A stretch of 64,000 bases of DNA, taken from Bacteroidota bacterium (lineage in GTDB: Bacteria; Bacteroidota; Bacteroidia; Chitinophagales; Saprospiraceae). The position numbers and the translations under genes are program-made. The DNA is taken from NCBI GenBank assembly GCA_003045895.1, contig PZPC01000013.1:1-64000 (forward strand). Direction: 5' to 3'. Every line of letters begins with the position of its first letter. The first letter of the stretch is position 1. This document shows, in pieces, positions 9,068 to 18,949 of this stretch. The notes beneath the pieces were generated by a model. That model was given only the letters and a program-made list of their open reading frames with translations. It did no database searches and was not told the DNA's origin.

Positions 9068-10315
9068 TTAATGACGCATGGCTTCTACAGGGTCCAGCTT
9101 ACTGGCTTGTAAGGCCGGCACAAACCCCGCAATAACGCCGATAATGACAGACATGCCTGCTCCGAGCAACACATTTGTGAAACTGATAAAAATCGGGAAA
9201 TCCAAAGCCGCCGTGAGTACTTGGGTAATCAGAAAGACCAGACCCAACCCAATGATCCCCCCGAGTAGACAAAGGATAATGGCTTCGATCAGGAATTCGA
9301 GTAAAATGACGTGTCTTTTGGCTCCCAATGCCTTTTTAACACCAATTTGCCCCGTACGTTCTTTGACGGAAACAAACATGATATTGGCTACGGAGACCCC
9401 GCCCACCAGGATCGAGAAAAAACCGATAACACCACCGAGGAGGTGCAAAACACCGAAAAATTGGTCAAATTGCTGCGAGACAATGGTTAACTCATTGAAA
9501 GAAAAAGAATCATCCTGGCGGGGTTTAAGTCGGCGCTGCGCGCGCACCAGGGCCCGCAATTCACCCTTCATTTGTTCGAGATCGATATCGGGTTTGGCCT
9601 TTACCGCGATAAATGTGTTGTCTTGCCGGGCATTGACGTTGGTCAGGCTACGCAGCTTATTGTAGGTAACCATAATAGCTTCATCGAAATCCAAGGGGTT
9701 GATTAATGCGTCTCCAGACCCTTCCAGCACCCCAATAACTTCGTAGGTGCCACCCTGAAGTTTGATCGCTTTGCCTACGGGCTCTACTTCACCGAAGAGT
9801 TCCTGAGCGACCTTGTAGCCCAAGACTACTTTGTTGCTGCTGTAGAACGACTCGGACGCAGAAAAGAAACGGCCGCGGGAGAAGTTCATCCCAAAAACGG
9901 CGGGAAATTCGGTCGTAACGCCACACAGGAAAACCCGTTCTACACTGTTGGACTTCCACTTCAGCGTTCGGTTGCCAGCACCCATGAAAAAAGTACTCAT
10001 CTTGGCTGAACGGGCCTTGTCACGAATGATCTCGTATTCATTGTACTTGGGGCTGGGCCGCTTGAGCAAGTCCCACCAATTGTCACTGTTATTCCCCCAG
10101 GGCCATTTTTGGATATAAACCACGTCATTGCCCAGCTTTTCCATACTTCCCCGGATGTTGTATTCCAGAGAATCCACGGCGGAAAGCACCCCGATGATAC
10201 AGAAGATACCGATGGAAATGCCAAGCAACGACAAAAAGCTACGCAGCTTGTTGCCGGTAAGCTGTTGTAAAGCCTGACGGATACTTTCCGTAATTATTTT
10301 TATAAAAATTCGCAT
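9068..10315 (-). CDS. ABC transporter permease, MacB/FtsX family
   Basis: 415 aa; MacB-like periplasmic domain and C-terminal IGVKKALGAKRHVILLEFLIEAIILCLLGG. Confidence 0.9.
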   Translation of the reverse strand: MRIFIKIITESIRQALQQLTGNKLRSFLSLLGISIGIFCIIGVLSAVDSLEYNIRGSMEKLGNDVVYIQKWPWGNNSDNWWDLLKRPSPKYNEYEIIRDKARSAKMSTFFMGAGNRTLKWKSNSVERVFLCGVTTEFPAVFGMNFSRGRFFSASESFYSSNKVVLGYKVAQELFGEVEPVGKAIKLQGGTYEVIGVLEGSGDALINPLDFDEAIMVTYNKLRSLTNVNARQDNTFIAVKAKPDIDLEQMKGELRALVRAQRRLKPRQDDSFSFNELTIVSQQFDQFFGVLHLLGGVIGFFSILVGGVSVANIMFVSVKERTGQIGVKKALGAKRHVILLEFLIEAIILCLLGGIIGLGLVFLITQVLTAALDFPIFISFTNVLLGAGMSVIIGVIAGFVPALQASKLDPVEAMRH

Positions 10316-10549
10316 ATAAGTCAGGTATTTGCGCTAAGCTAGTGTTTTCTGTTAGTAGCAATCTCGCTTTTCCGATCAAGCGGTTATAAAATTCTGCCAA
10401 CAACAATAAATGGCAGGTGAATCCACCTTCTTTTTATACAGACCAGCCGGAACCGGAATTTTATATTTTAAATATATCGCCTGGAAAGCGGATAGTGGTG
10501 AAATAATGGTTAATTTTGCGCTCTTATTTAAAAAGGTAAAAAACTGCAG

Positions 10550-11614
10550 ATGAGAACCAAACTTTCTCATTTTAATTACAATCTTCCCGAAACACTCATA
10601 GCCAAGTATCCAAAGCCCGAGCGGCACGATTCTCGCTTAATGGTCGTTCACCGCGATTCAGGTGAAATCGAGCACCGAGACTTTAAAGATATTCTTGAGT
10701 TTTTTGATGATGAAGATGTTCTTATTTTCAACAATACCAAGGTTTTTCCTGCCCGTATGTACGGCCGCAAGGAAAAGACGGGTGCCAAGATCGAAGTATT
10801 CCTGCTCCGGGAGTTGAATACGGATGCGCGCTTGTGGGATGTGCTCGTTGATCCCGCCCGGAAGATCAGGGTAGGCAACAAGCTGTATTTTAGCGACGAG
10901 CATGACAACGATCGACTGGTTGCTGAGGTAGTGGATAATACCACGTCGCGGGGGCGAACCATTCGTTTCCTCTACGACGGTTCGGACGAAGAATTCCGCA
11001 AGGAACTCACCTATTTGGGAACGACCCCGCTGCCTAAGCGGATTGGTCGGGAAGCCGAAGAAAGTGACAAGGAGCGTTTCCAAACGGTTTTTGCCAAAGA
11101 AGAAGGTGCCGTTGCGGCGCCTACTGCCGGCCTGCATTTTAGCCGCGAGCTAATGAAGCGGTTGGAAATCAAAGGCATCGAGTTTGCTGAACTGACCCTT
11201 CATATTGGGTTGGGGACTTTCCGGAGTATCGACGTGGAAGATTTGTCGAAGCACAAGATGGATGCCGAATATTTTCGGGTTGCGCAGAAAGCGGTGGAAA
11301 CCGTGAACCGGGCCAAGCTTGCTGAAAAGAAGATCTGTGCCGTCGGTACAACAGTTATGCGAGCCGTTGAGACTTCTGTTTCGGCAGAATCGCTGCTCAA
11401 AGCTGCCGAAGGTTGGACCAACAAATTTATTTATCCGCCCTACGACTTCAAGATTGCCGATTCGATGGTGTCCAACTTCCATTTACCCAAATCCAGCTTG
11501 CTGATTATGGTAAGTGCTTTTGGTGGACCCGAACTCATCCGGCACGCTTACGAGGAGGCCATCAAAGAGAAGTATCGGTTTTTTACCTATGGTGACGCGA
11601 TGCTGATTATTTAA
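10550..11614 (+). CDS. queA: S-adenosylmethionine:tRNA ribosyltransferase-isomerase QueA
   Basis: [47 protein letters not shown] motifs. Confidence 0.97.
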   Translation: MRTKLSHFNYNLPETLIAKYPKPERHDSRLMVVHRDSGEIEHRDFKDILEFFDDEDVLIFNNTKVFPARMYGRKEKTGAKIEVFLLRELNTDARLWDVLVDPARKIRVGNKLYFSDEHDNDRLVAEVVDNTTSRGRTIRFLYDGSDEEFRKELTYLGTTPLPKRIGREAEESDKERFQTVFAKEEGAVAAPTAGLHFSRELMKRLEIKGIEFAELTLHIGLGTFRSIDVEDLSKHKMDAEYFRVAQKAVETVNRAKLAEKKICAVGTTVMRAVETSVSAESLLKAAEGWTNKFIYPPYDFKIADSMVSNFHLPKSSLLIMVSAFGGPELIRHAYEEAIKEKYRFFTYGDAMLII

Positions 11615-11654
11615 TTCTGCCTTTTGCGCGCTATCAAAGCAATACTTCGGCTAC

Positions 11655-11689
11655 AGAAAGCGTATCCTTTGTCAAAGGATACGCTTTCT
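11655..11689. terminator. Perfect 16-bp hairpin downstream of queA
   Basis: agaaagcgtatccttt-gtc-aaaggatacgctttct, both arms exact reverse complements. Confidence 0.7.
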
Positions 11690-12913
11690 ATGTTTTATAC
11701 CAATCCAAGGGGGATTATCGCTCCTGCTAAATTGTGGTTGATTCTGTTCTGCTTGCCAGTAATGGCCAGTGCTGCTCCCATTGATCCCGTCCGGGAGTTG
11801 GTGGTGAACTTTTACGAACAGGATATCACTTTGTCTTACCAGGAAGAGATGCTGTTTAAGCAGCCTGTTCGCATCGAAGAATTAGCGCTGCGTCGGGCTT
11901 TTGACCAGTTGGAAAACCGACCCTACCAAATGCTGCTGGCCACCTTACAGGCCCGGGTGGTTGAATGGGGGCTGAATGATTGGCTCTACGGGCAACTGAT
12001 CCGCCAGTGCCTGCATCGCCTTTACGGGGCTGGTACCAACGACCCGGCGGTGGAACTAACCACGTATTTCCTTTTGGCAAAAAGCGGGTTTGATGTGCGC
12101 CTCACTTACCGCTCCAAGCTGGTACAGGTAAATGTATATACCCTGGATGTGTTGTACGAAATTCCACTGATCCAGGAGAATAACCGACAATACGCCAATT
12201 TGTCAAATAAAGAAAAAGGTACGCCGTTAAATAATTCGATGTACCTGCTCGACCATCGGCCGAATCCGACGGGTAAGCCTTTCTCATTTACGGTCAATCA
12301 ATGGCCGGTTTTTTGTGCATCCACCCAGCAACGAATGGTCGCTTTTGCCTATGCAGGAGAGAATCATGAGGTGGCGGTAACCTACCATACAGGAATCGCC
12401 CGGCTATTACAAGACTACCCCCTGGTGGATGAATATTGGTACCTGGATGCACCACTCTCCAATGGCTTATTGCAATCGCTGGTGCCGGAATTAAATGAAC
12501 TAATGGCTGGTCGAAGTCAGGTGGACGCCCTGGCCTTACTGGCTGCTTTTACCCGATCTGCTTTTAATTACAAAGACGATAAGCAGGTTTTCGGAAGTAA
12601 CAAGCCGTTGGTGGCTGATGAGTTGTTTTTTTACCCCTTTTCAGATTGCGAGGACCGTTGTGCCTTGTTTTTTGCTTTGGCTAAAGTGTTACTTGATCTC
12701 CCCATGATCGTCATAGCTTATGACGATCACCTGAGTATAGCCGTAGCACTGGAGGGGCGTGTTGGAAATACGGTAAGCTACCAGGGAGCGAATTATACCT
12801 TTTGCGATCCTACCGGTCCGAAGTATTCTTCGGAAATCGGAGAAATCCCACAAGGCTACGAAGGCAAGTCATTTGAGATTATCGGCCAATATCCCAAACG
12901 TGCGAAGCCGTGA
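11690..12913 (+). CDS. Secreted protein with transglutaminase-like domain
   Basis: Signal-like KLWLILFCLPVMASAA; C-terminal SDCEDRCALFFALAKVL / DDHLSIAV / CDPTG resembles a Cys-His-Asp triad. Tracked start 11624 would read through the hairpin, so the start is placed at 11690. Confidence 0.65.
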   Translation: MFYTNPRGIIAPAKLWLILFCLPVMASAAPIDPVRELVVNFYEQDITLSYQEEMLFKQPVRIEELALRRAFDQLENRPYQMLLATLQARVVEWGLNDWLYGQLIRQCLHRLYGAGTNDPAVELTTYFLLAKSGFDVRLTYRSKLVQVNVYTLDVLYEIPLIQENNRQYANLSNKEKGTPLNNSMYLLDHRPNPTGKPFSFTVNQWPVFCASTQQRMVAFAYAGENHEVAVTYHTGIARLLQDYPLVDEYWYLDAPLSNGLLQSLVPELNELMAGRSQVDALALLAAFTRSAFNYKDDKQVFGSNKPLVADELFFYPFSDCEDRCALFFALAKVLLDLPMIVIAYDDHLSIAVALEGRVGNTVSYQGANYTFCDPTGPKYSSEIGEIPQGYEGKSFEIIGQYPKRAKP

Positions 12914-13101
12914 GTTGGAAATAGCATTACTACACCGGCATTTTGCCGGGGAATTGTCAGATTTTTTTGATGTTAATAACTTGATTTACAGTGATATAGG
13001 TTTTTAAGGGAGTGTTTGTTTAAAACTTCCGTTAGTACTTAATCGTTCTGTTTATTACTTTTGCCGGATTATCTTTTGCAATCAGATAAAAATGTCTTAA
13101 T

Positions 13102-13323
13102 ATGTATTGGACGCTAGAATTAGCAACCTATTTGGAGGATGCACCTTGGCCCGCCACCCGTGATGAACTCATCGATTTTGCGATTCGTTCAGGATCCCCG
13201 TTGGAGGTTATCGAGAACCTGCAAGGGATGGAAGATGAAGGAGAAATGTACGAATCTATTGAGGATATCTGGCCTGACTATCCGCGAAAAGATGACTTTC
13301 TTTTTAACGAGGATGAGTATTAA
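13102..13323 (+). CDS. DUF2795 domain protein
   Basis: 73 aa: LEDAPWPATRDELIDFAIRSGSPLEVIENLQGMEDEGEMYESIEDIWPDYP. Confidence 0.85.
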   Translation: MYWTLELATYLEDAPWPATRDELIDFAIRSGSPLEVIENLQGMEDEGEMYESIEDIWPDYPRKDDFLFNEDEY

Positions 13324-13365
13324 AACAGCTTATTCCCGGTAAACAACCTGCCTACTGGCAGGACG

Positions 13366-13398
13366 AAAGGTTTTTCGCATGGATGCGGGAAACCTTTT
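13366..13398 (+). terminator. Intrinsic terminator after the DUF2795 gene
   Basis: aaaggtttttcgca-tgga-tgcgggaaaccttt followed by T-run. Confidence 0.8.
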
Positions 13399-13513
13399 TT
13401 TTATTTTGGTAAAACGAAGTTACATTTTACTGTTAAATGTAACTATTTTGTGACAAGGTTAATGGACTTGTTTCGGGCACTTTACCCGATTTTTCACCAG
13501 TTAGGGAAGCAGC

Positions 13514-15028
13514 ATGAAGAACCTTTTGGAAATAGCAGCAGTAGTCACCAAAAAGAAGGTTAAAAAAATTGAAATATTCGATGAATACAGCTTGCGCAAC
13601 AAAAGCAGCAAATTCAATGAATTTTACGATGACCTCACCTCGGGGCAGTACAAGAACGACCGGGACGCAGCAGCGAAGTTGTACAGTTGTAGCCCGAAAG
13701 ATGCCCGTTATCGGCAGTTGAAATCCCGGTTTCGGAAACGCTTACTCAATACCCTCTTTTTTCTGGATGTCAATAAGCCCGCTGCTTCTAATTATGATCG
13801 TGCGCACTTCAGTTGCCACAAAGAGTGGACCCTGGTAAAAATTCTTCAAGATAACAATGCCAATAATTCGGCAATTGGTCTGGCCCGCAGTATCCTAACG
13901 ACGGCCCAGAAGTTCTATCTTTCGGAAATTATTGTGAATTGTTCACGAATCCTTCGGGAAGATGCGGCCCGGGAAGGCAACAGCAAGGATTTTGAAATGT
14001 ACGATGACTTACTGAAGGGTCACAGCCTTATCCTGTCGGCGGAAATGCGCTCAGAGGAACTGTATCAACGAGTGGTAATGGACTACTACCGCCCGCTACA
14101 CAAGGACAACGACCTGGAAGAGCGGATGGAAGCTTATTGTAACACCTTGTTGAGTTTATCAGAAACTTATGATTCCCCACTGATTTTCTACAATATGTTT
14201 TTGGTGTGGGCCATGCGCTACGAAATGATCCGGGAGTACGAGGCGCTCCTCGAGGTTTGTGAGCGAGCGGAAAATTACATCAGAGAAAACCCTGAATTTT
14301 ACCAAGAGGATCGGCTGATTGATTTTTATACCAAAAAAATGTCGGCCTATTTGCATCTGGGCAATTACAGCAAAGGACAGATCAATGCCGAGCAGTGTCT
14401 GAAGCGTTTTCCTCAGGGAACACGTCCCTGGTTTACCTTCATGGAATATTACCTTTTGCTGGCTTTACATACCAATCACAATATCCAGGCCCTGGCTATC
14501 TACAATCAAACGGTTTCCAACAAAGGGTTCGCTAAACAAGATTACCTAACCAAGGAGAAGTGGGAACTCTTTGAGGCGGTCATTTATTTTCTGTTACAGA
14601 AAAGTGGTATGTCCCGGCGGATTGTCACCACCAGGCGACGCCAGCCTTTCGTGCCTGATGAGTTCATTGAAAAAACGTTGAATTATAGTTCTGACGAAAA
14701 AATTTTGGCGGTTTTCATGCTCATCATGCAGGTCTTTTTTGCCATTCAGAAAAAGCGCATCAACAAAGCGGATGAGTTGATTGACCAGCTGCAAAATATG
14801 GCCAACCGCAATTTGCATAAAGAGGAATATTTTCGACCTATTCAGTTTATTCGGGCGTTGCTTCAGGTGCGTAAAGCCAATTACCAGTTGGAGGACGTGC
14901 GCAATACCGAGAAATACCTGGAACGTATGCAGCAGCAACCTTTTAACTACCGGGGGGTACTCACCCAGGTAGAACCTTTGCGGTTGGAAAATCTCTGGCA
15001 ATTGTTCCTCGAACAATTGGAAGCTTAG
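13514..15028 (+). CDS. Conserved hypothetical protein (helical, TPR-like)
   Basis: 504-aa ORF in an otherwise empty interval. Confidence 0.8.
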   Translation: MKNLLEIAAVVTKKKVKKIEIFDEYSLRNKSSKFNEFYDDLTSGQYKNDRDAAAKLYSCSPKDARYRQLKSRFRKRLLNTLFFLDVNKPAASNYDRAHFSCHKEWTLVKILQDNNANNSAIGLARSILTTAQKFYLSEIIVNCSRILREDAAREGNSKDFEMYDDLLKGHSLILSAEMRSEELYQRVVMDYYRPLHKDNDLEERMEAYCNTLLSLSETYDSPLIFYNMFLVWAMRYEMIREYEALLEVCERAENYIRENPEFYQEDRLIDFYTKKMSAYLHLGNYSKGQINAEQCLKRFPQGTRPWFTFMEYYLLLALHTNHNIQALAIYNQTVSNKGFAKQDYLTKEKWELFEAVIYFLLQKSGMSRRIVTTRRRQPFVPDEFIEKTLNYSSDEKILAVFMLIMQVFFAIQKKRINKADELIDQLQNMANRNLHKEEYFRPIQFIRALLQVRKANYQLEDVRNTEKYLERMQQQPFNYRGVLTQVEPLRLENLWQLFLEQLEA

Positions 15029-15073
15029 GGAATTGAACCCAACTGCCAACGAAGAATTGTTATCTTTGCAGCC

Positions 15074-15748
15074 ATGGAAAAGGGAATAATAATTGCCATT
15101 GATGGGTTCTCCGCTTGTGGGAAAAGTACATTAGCCAGGGCCTTAGCAAGCACCTTGGATTACCTCTACATCGACTCGGGAGCCATGTACCGGGCCGTAA
15201 CGTTATTCTTCCTGCGGGCGGGTATAGCAGCAACCGATGAAACCGCGGTGAAAGCCGCTTTGGGCCAGATCCAGATTTCATTCGAGACAGTGGATGGCAA
15301 AGTCGTTACCTACCTCAATGGGGAGCGGGTGGAAGAGGAGATCCGACAAATGAGGGTCTCCCGGCGAGTTAGCGAAGTCGCAACTATTTCGGCTGTCCGG
15401 CGTGCGCTCGTTGCCCAACAGCAGGCATTGGGACGGAAGAAGCGTTGTGTCATGGACGGGCGTGACATCGGTACCGTGGTTTTTCCAGCCGCTGAGCTGA
15501 AAATATTCCTCACGGCTGATCCCCAGGTACGTGCTCGCCGGCGCCTGTCCGAAATGCTGGCCAATGGTCACCAAATAACCCTGGAAGCCGTCACGGAAAA
15601 CCTGCTTTCCCGTGACCAAATTGACAGCAGCCGGGAAGATAGCCCCTTGCGGCAAGCTCCGGATGCGGTTGTCATTGACAATACCGTACTCAGCCCCGCC
15701 GAACAATTGGCCATGGTGGCCGTATTGGCCCGGATGCGAGGAGCCTAA
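15074..15748 (+). CDS. cmk: Cytidylate kinase
   Basis: IIIAIDGFSACGKSTLARALA P-loop, YIDSGAMYRAVTL, CVMDGRDIGTVVFP. Confidence 0.96.
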   Translation: MEKGIIIAIDGFSACGKSTLARALASTLDYLYIDSGAMYRAVTLFFLRAGIAATDETAVKAALGQIQISFETVDGKVVTYLNGERVEEEIRQMRVSRRVSEVATISAVRRALVAQQQALGRKKRCVMDGRDIGTVVFPAAELKIFLTADPQVRARRRLSEMLANGHQITLEAVTENLLSRDQIDSSREDSPLRQAPDAVVIDNTVLSPAEQLAMVAVLARMRGA

Positions 15749-15751
15749 ATA

Positions 15752-15786
15752 AGAAAAGCCGATGATGGAACATCATCGGCTTTTCT
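15752..15786. terminator. Perfect 16-bp terminator hairpin after cmk
   Basis: agaaaagccgatgatg-gaa-catcatcggcttttct; flanked by convergent CDSs, likely bidirectional. Confidence 0.85.
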
Positions 15787-15802
15787 GCTAAGCACAATAG
15801 CC

Positions 15803-16213
15803 TTACAGGTCGCGCAACGAATTGCGGTCGCGGAGAATATCTTTCAATTCTTTCAAAAAAGCATATTGGTGAGGAACGGCTTCCCGTAGCGCATCTTTAA
15901 TAGATACAAACGCACCCTGTTCCAGTGACTTCAGTTTTTCTTTCAACTGAACGGCATCCTGATAGATCATGTTCTTCAGGCTGGGAATTTCGTGCCAGTC
16001 TCCTTCTACGGCATAAGCTTCTTCGGTGCTGCCGTCCTGTTCTTCTACCGGATCCAGGGAAATATAATTGTAATGGTCAGCAGTAGTGGTCTGGTCCATT
16101 TCTCCCTGTGGAAAACTACGGCCTTCCTGTTGTTCATCATGGAGAAAGAAGACTTCCAGTCCTCTTTCCCGAAAGCGGTAAATGATGAGATTGACTTTTT
16201 TTCGAAGGCTCAT
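15803..16213 (-). CDS. Hypothetical protein, possibly degenerate Nudix-like
   Basis: 136 aa; KVNLIIYRFRERGLEVFFLH resembles a Nudix beta-strand start, but no Nudix box is present. Confidence 0.6.
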   Translation of the reverse strand: MSLRKKVNLIIYRFRERGLEVFFLHDEQQEGRSFPQGEMDQTTTADHYNYISLDPVEEQDGSTEEAYAVEGDWHEIPSLKNMIYQDAVQLKEKLKSLEQGAFVSIKDALREAVPHQYAFLKELKDILRDRNSLRDL

Positions 16214-16304
16214 TTGCCTGGATTTTACTTTTTCTGGCCTGAAAAGACCGGAAAATTGATTTTTATTGCAATTAGAACAGCATGGAAGAACAATGGTTCA
16301 CGAA

Positions 16305-16979
16305 TCAGGAATTCACGGATCTGCTCACCAGTTCTTTTAATACCAGCGCAAGGAACAATTGTTCCTCTTTGTCGTTGATTTCGGGTTGCAAGTATTCAAA
16401 GGCGCGTTCGTAAAGCCCTTTGTCTCCTTTGGAGACTTTTCGGGTGAGATTACCAATTTCTTTTCCGCCTACTTCAACCGGGAGGAGGGAAGGGTTGGAC
16501 TGTTTCATGCTGGCAATGGGCTTCCCGGTGCGTTTCCCCTGGAGCACACCCTCGCGCGAAAGGGTACCTACTTCCTGTCCATCAATGAATAGGGTACCTA
16601 TTCCCTTTTGAATATAATAGATGTATTCGTGTTCGGCACTACGGGCGTACAGCAAGGCGTTGGGCTTGTCGCTATTGCTGAGGTACTCGCGGTAATTATA
16701 GGCTAAAACAGGTTCATGGTAGATGGTGGTGAAAATGCCCTTTGCCGTTGTGGTGATTCCTTTGCGCAGCACCTGCTTGTCTTGCCCCAGGCTAAAAAGT
16801 TCCAGTTCTTCCTTGTTGATGGGAACGAGGTCTTTGGCCCAAAGATCCATATCTTCTTTCATGCGGGCGGTTTCCAGTGCCAGCCTTTTGCTTCCAGGTG
16901 CGATGTTTTTGGCAATCAGACTCGTGAGCGCAAGGCCACCGAAAATCAAGGTGGCAGCCAAAATGGCTAGATAAATCAT
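16305..16979 (-). CDS. Hypothetical membrane-anchored protein
   Basis: 224 aa with N-terminal TM; no recognised domain. Confidence 0.7.
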   Translation of the reverse strand: MIYLAILAATLIFGGLALTSLIAKNIAPGSKRLALETARMKEDMDLWAKDLVPINKEELELFSLGQDKQVLRKGITTTAKGIFTTIYHEPVLAYNYREYLSNSDKPNALLYARSAEHEYIYYIQKGIGTLFIDGQEVGTLSREGVLQGKRTGKPIASMKQSNPSLLPVEVGGKEIGNLTRKVSKGDKGLYERAFEYLQPEINDKEEQLFLALVLKELVSRSVNS

Positions 16980-17027
16980 AAATAGCGTTTAAGTTATGCT
17001 ACCGGCAAAGGTAAGGCTTTATTGTGA

Positions 17028-18092
17028 TTACCGCTCGCGAAAATTGACCCTTTTGCTTTGTTGTGCTGGGTTGGCCAGGTTTTCCAGGCAGTGAGCCAGG
17101 TAACGGCGTTGTTCGGGAAGCAGCAGTGTTCCGGGGAATTTGATGAGTGCCTGTAGTTCCGTACGGATAAGTGGGAAGTCTTCCCAGAAAGTAGTTTGTG
17201 GGTTGGCGCTATCATCAACCAGCAGTTCGCACAGGTACTGCCATTCGGTCGTGGCCAGCGGATACTGCTGGTTGAGGCTATCGAGTTGTTGCAGGATACG
17301 CAGGTGAATACCCCGCCCCAGGAGACTGTGGGCCTGGGTGGAGGAAACGGGAAAGGACCAGGCAGGGAAGCGGTATTCGATACCGTCGGGCGGATAAATG
17401 CGCGTTCGGTAAAAATGGAAGAGCGCATCATCGTCGGGGGCTGCGGTTGCCGCACTGCGTGTTTGCCAGGCATTAAAATCGATCCACCAGGACAGGTGGC
17501 GGTGATCCTGATAGGCGAGGCACCCCGGCAAGAGATCCTGCGCCTCCGTCAGGGAGAGGGTAGGGTAATCCGCCAGCGCTTTGGTCAGTTCATTGCGCAG
17601 GCTCCGGGTAGCCTGGAAAGCCAGTAGCAAAACACTGGCCTGGTCTTCCTGGCGCCAAACAGTAGCCAGTTCCTGGTACCGGTTAAAAGCTTCCGTAGGC
17701 ATAACCGCCTGCAAACGGTTGTTCCATTGCCAGGTCAGGGGGTTTTCCTGAACGGAAAAATAAGCGGGGTGACCAAAGACCCAGGCGGTTTGCTGGGGGC
17801 TGAGTTGAATTTGCAGGTAAGGTTGGGTCAGGGTGTCTTGTTGGTAGTAACTGGTGTAGAGCCGGGAGGATACCAACCCGGTAAATAGCAGTTGGGTTCC
17901 CGGAGGCAGTTGGGCCAAAGGTTCCTCATGCGGGCGGGCGTAGGCGGTCACGTTAGTGAGGGTCGTCCGTTTTTTGCCGAGAAAGACGGGTAGGTTGTTG
18001 TTCGCCTGATCTATCGGTGCCTCGGCCTGGCAATTGGATAATAGCACCACCAGGAGTAAACAGCAATAAAAAATCAGGCTGGGATTGCGCAT
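17028..18092 (-). CDS. Hypothetical lipoprotein, possible SH3-like N-terminal domain
   Basis: 354 aa; signal LLVVLLSNC; TNVTAYARPHEEPLAQLPPGTQLLFTG is SH3-like. Confidence 0.7.
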   Translation of the reverse strand: MRNPSLIFYCCLLLVVLLSNCQAEAPIDQANNNLPVFLGKKRTTLTNVTAYARPHEEPLAQLPPGTQLLFTGLVSSRLYTSYYQQDTLTQPYLQIQLSPQQTAWVFGHPAYFSVQENPLTWQWNNRLQAVMPTEAFNRYQELATVWRQEDQASVLLLAFQATRSLRNELTKALADYPTLSLTEAQDLLPGCLAYQDHRHLSWWIDFNAWQTRSAATAAPDDDALFHFYRTRIYPPDGIEYRFPAWSFPVSSTQAHSLLGRGIHLRILQQLDSLNQQYPLATTEWQYLCELLVDDSANPQTTFWEDFPLIRTELQALIKFPGTLLLPEQRRYLAHCLENLANPAQQSKRVNFRER

Positions 18093-18110
18093 GGAAAGTC
18101 GGGCAGTTCC

Positions 18111-18749
18111 TTACCGAAAAAGGTAGTTGATGAAGAAAAAGAGCACCAGGTAAACCCACAGGGCATCCAGGAAATGCCAGTAGATGGTAAGCAGCCGTAG
18201 TTTGAGCCGTTTTTCCGGATCACTAAAATAAACCAATACACTGACGGGTTCCTTCATTTTTTGGTAAGCTTGCCAGAGGAAATAACCCAGAAAAGGAATA
18301 CCACCAATAACGTGGGCGAAGTGCAGGCCGGAAATGACGTAGAGGTAGCCGGCAGAGTTGCCACTATTGATGAATATTTTTTGGTGAAACAACTGGTTCC
18401 AGGCCATGATTTGCATACCCAAAAAAAAGATGGATAAGCCCAGTGTAATACCCAGCGCCAGTTTATAGGTACTGGTGTTGTCGGCGAGGTAGGCGCGTTT
18501 GGCCCACAACATGGTACCGCTGCTGGCGATCAGGATGAGCGTATTGAACAAAAAGAGGGTGGGCAATTTAATGGGGGGCAACTGGTTCTGTACCCGCGAA
18601 TAAACAAAGGCCAGGCTTAGGGAAAGAAAAAGCATACACAAGCTGAAGATCAGCAGAATGAGCAACACATTGTAGGGGTGAAAGGCAAAGGAACCGTACT
18701 CATCTCCGTCGGCCCGGAATTGTTGGCTAAGGGGTATTTTTTCTGGCAT
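18111..18749 (-). CDS. Heme-copper oxidase subunit III family protein
   Basis: Multi-[18 protein letters not shown] and [18 protein letters not shown] typical of COX3; start placed at MPEKIPL. Confidence 0.88.
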   Translation of the reverse strand: MPEKIPLSQQFRADGDEYGSFAFHPYNVLLILLIFSLCMLFLSLSLAFVYSRVQNQLPPIKLPTLFLFNTLILIASSGTMLWAKRAYLADNTSTYKLALGITLGLSIFFLGMQIMAWNQLFHQKIFINSGNSAGYLYVISGLHFAHVIGGIPFLGYFLWQAYQKMKEPVSVLVYFSDPEKRLKLRLLTIYWHFLDALWVYLVLFFFINYLFR

Positions 18750-18903
18750 GATTTTTATTTTTACGACTTTCTTGCCGGCAGCGATCACTGCAGAACTTCA
18801 CTTCCTCCCACACGCGCTCCCATTTTTTACGCCAGGTGAACGGCCGTTGGCAATGCTGGCATTTTTTTTGGGGCAAGTCGGATTTTTGCTTGGCTCGTGG
18901 CAT
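18727..18903 (-). CDS. DUF2256 zinc-ribbon protein, 58 aa (absent from the supplied ORF track)
   Basis: Manual minus-strand translation: [58 protein letters not shown]. Two CxxC-type pairs and [22 protein letters not shown] match the DUF2256 pattern. Confidence 0.88.
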   Translation of the reverse strand: MPRAKQKSDLPQKKCQHCQRPFTWRKKWERVWEEVKFCSDRCRQESRKNKNHARKNTP

Positions 18904-18949
18904 GCCTATCTAACTTCGTTCCGACGGAAAAGTTGGTAAAGTGGCGACC

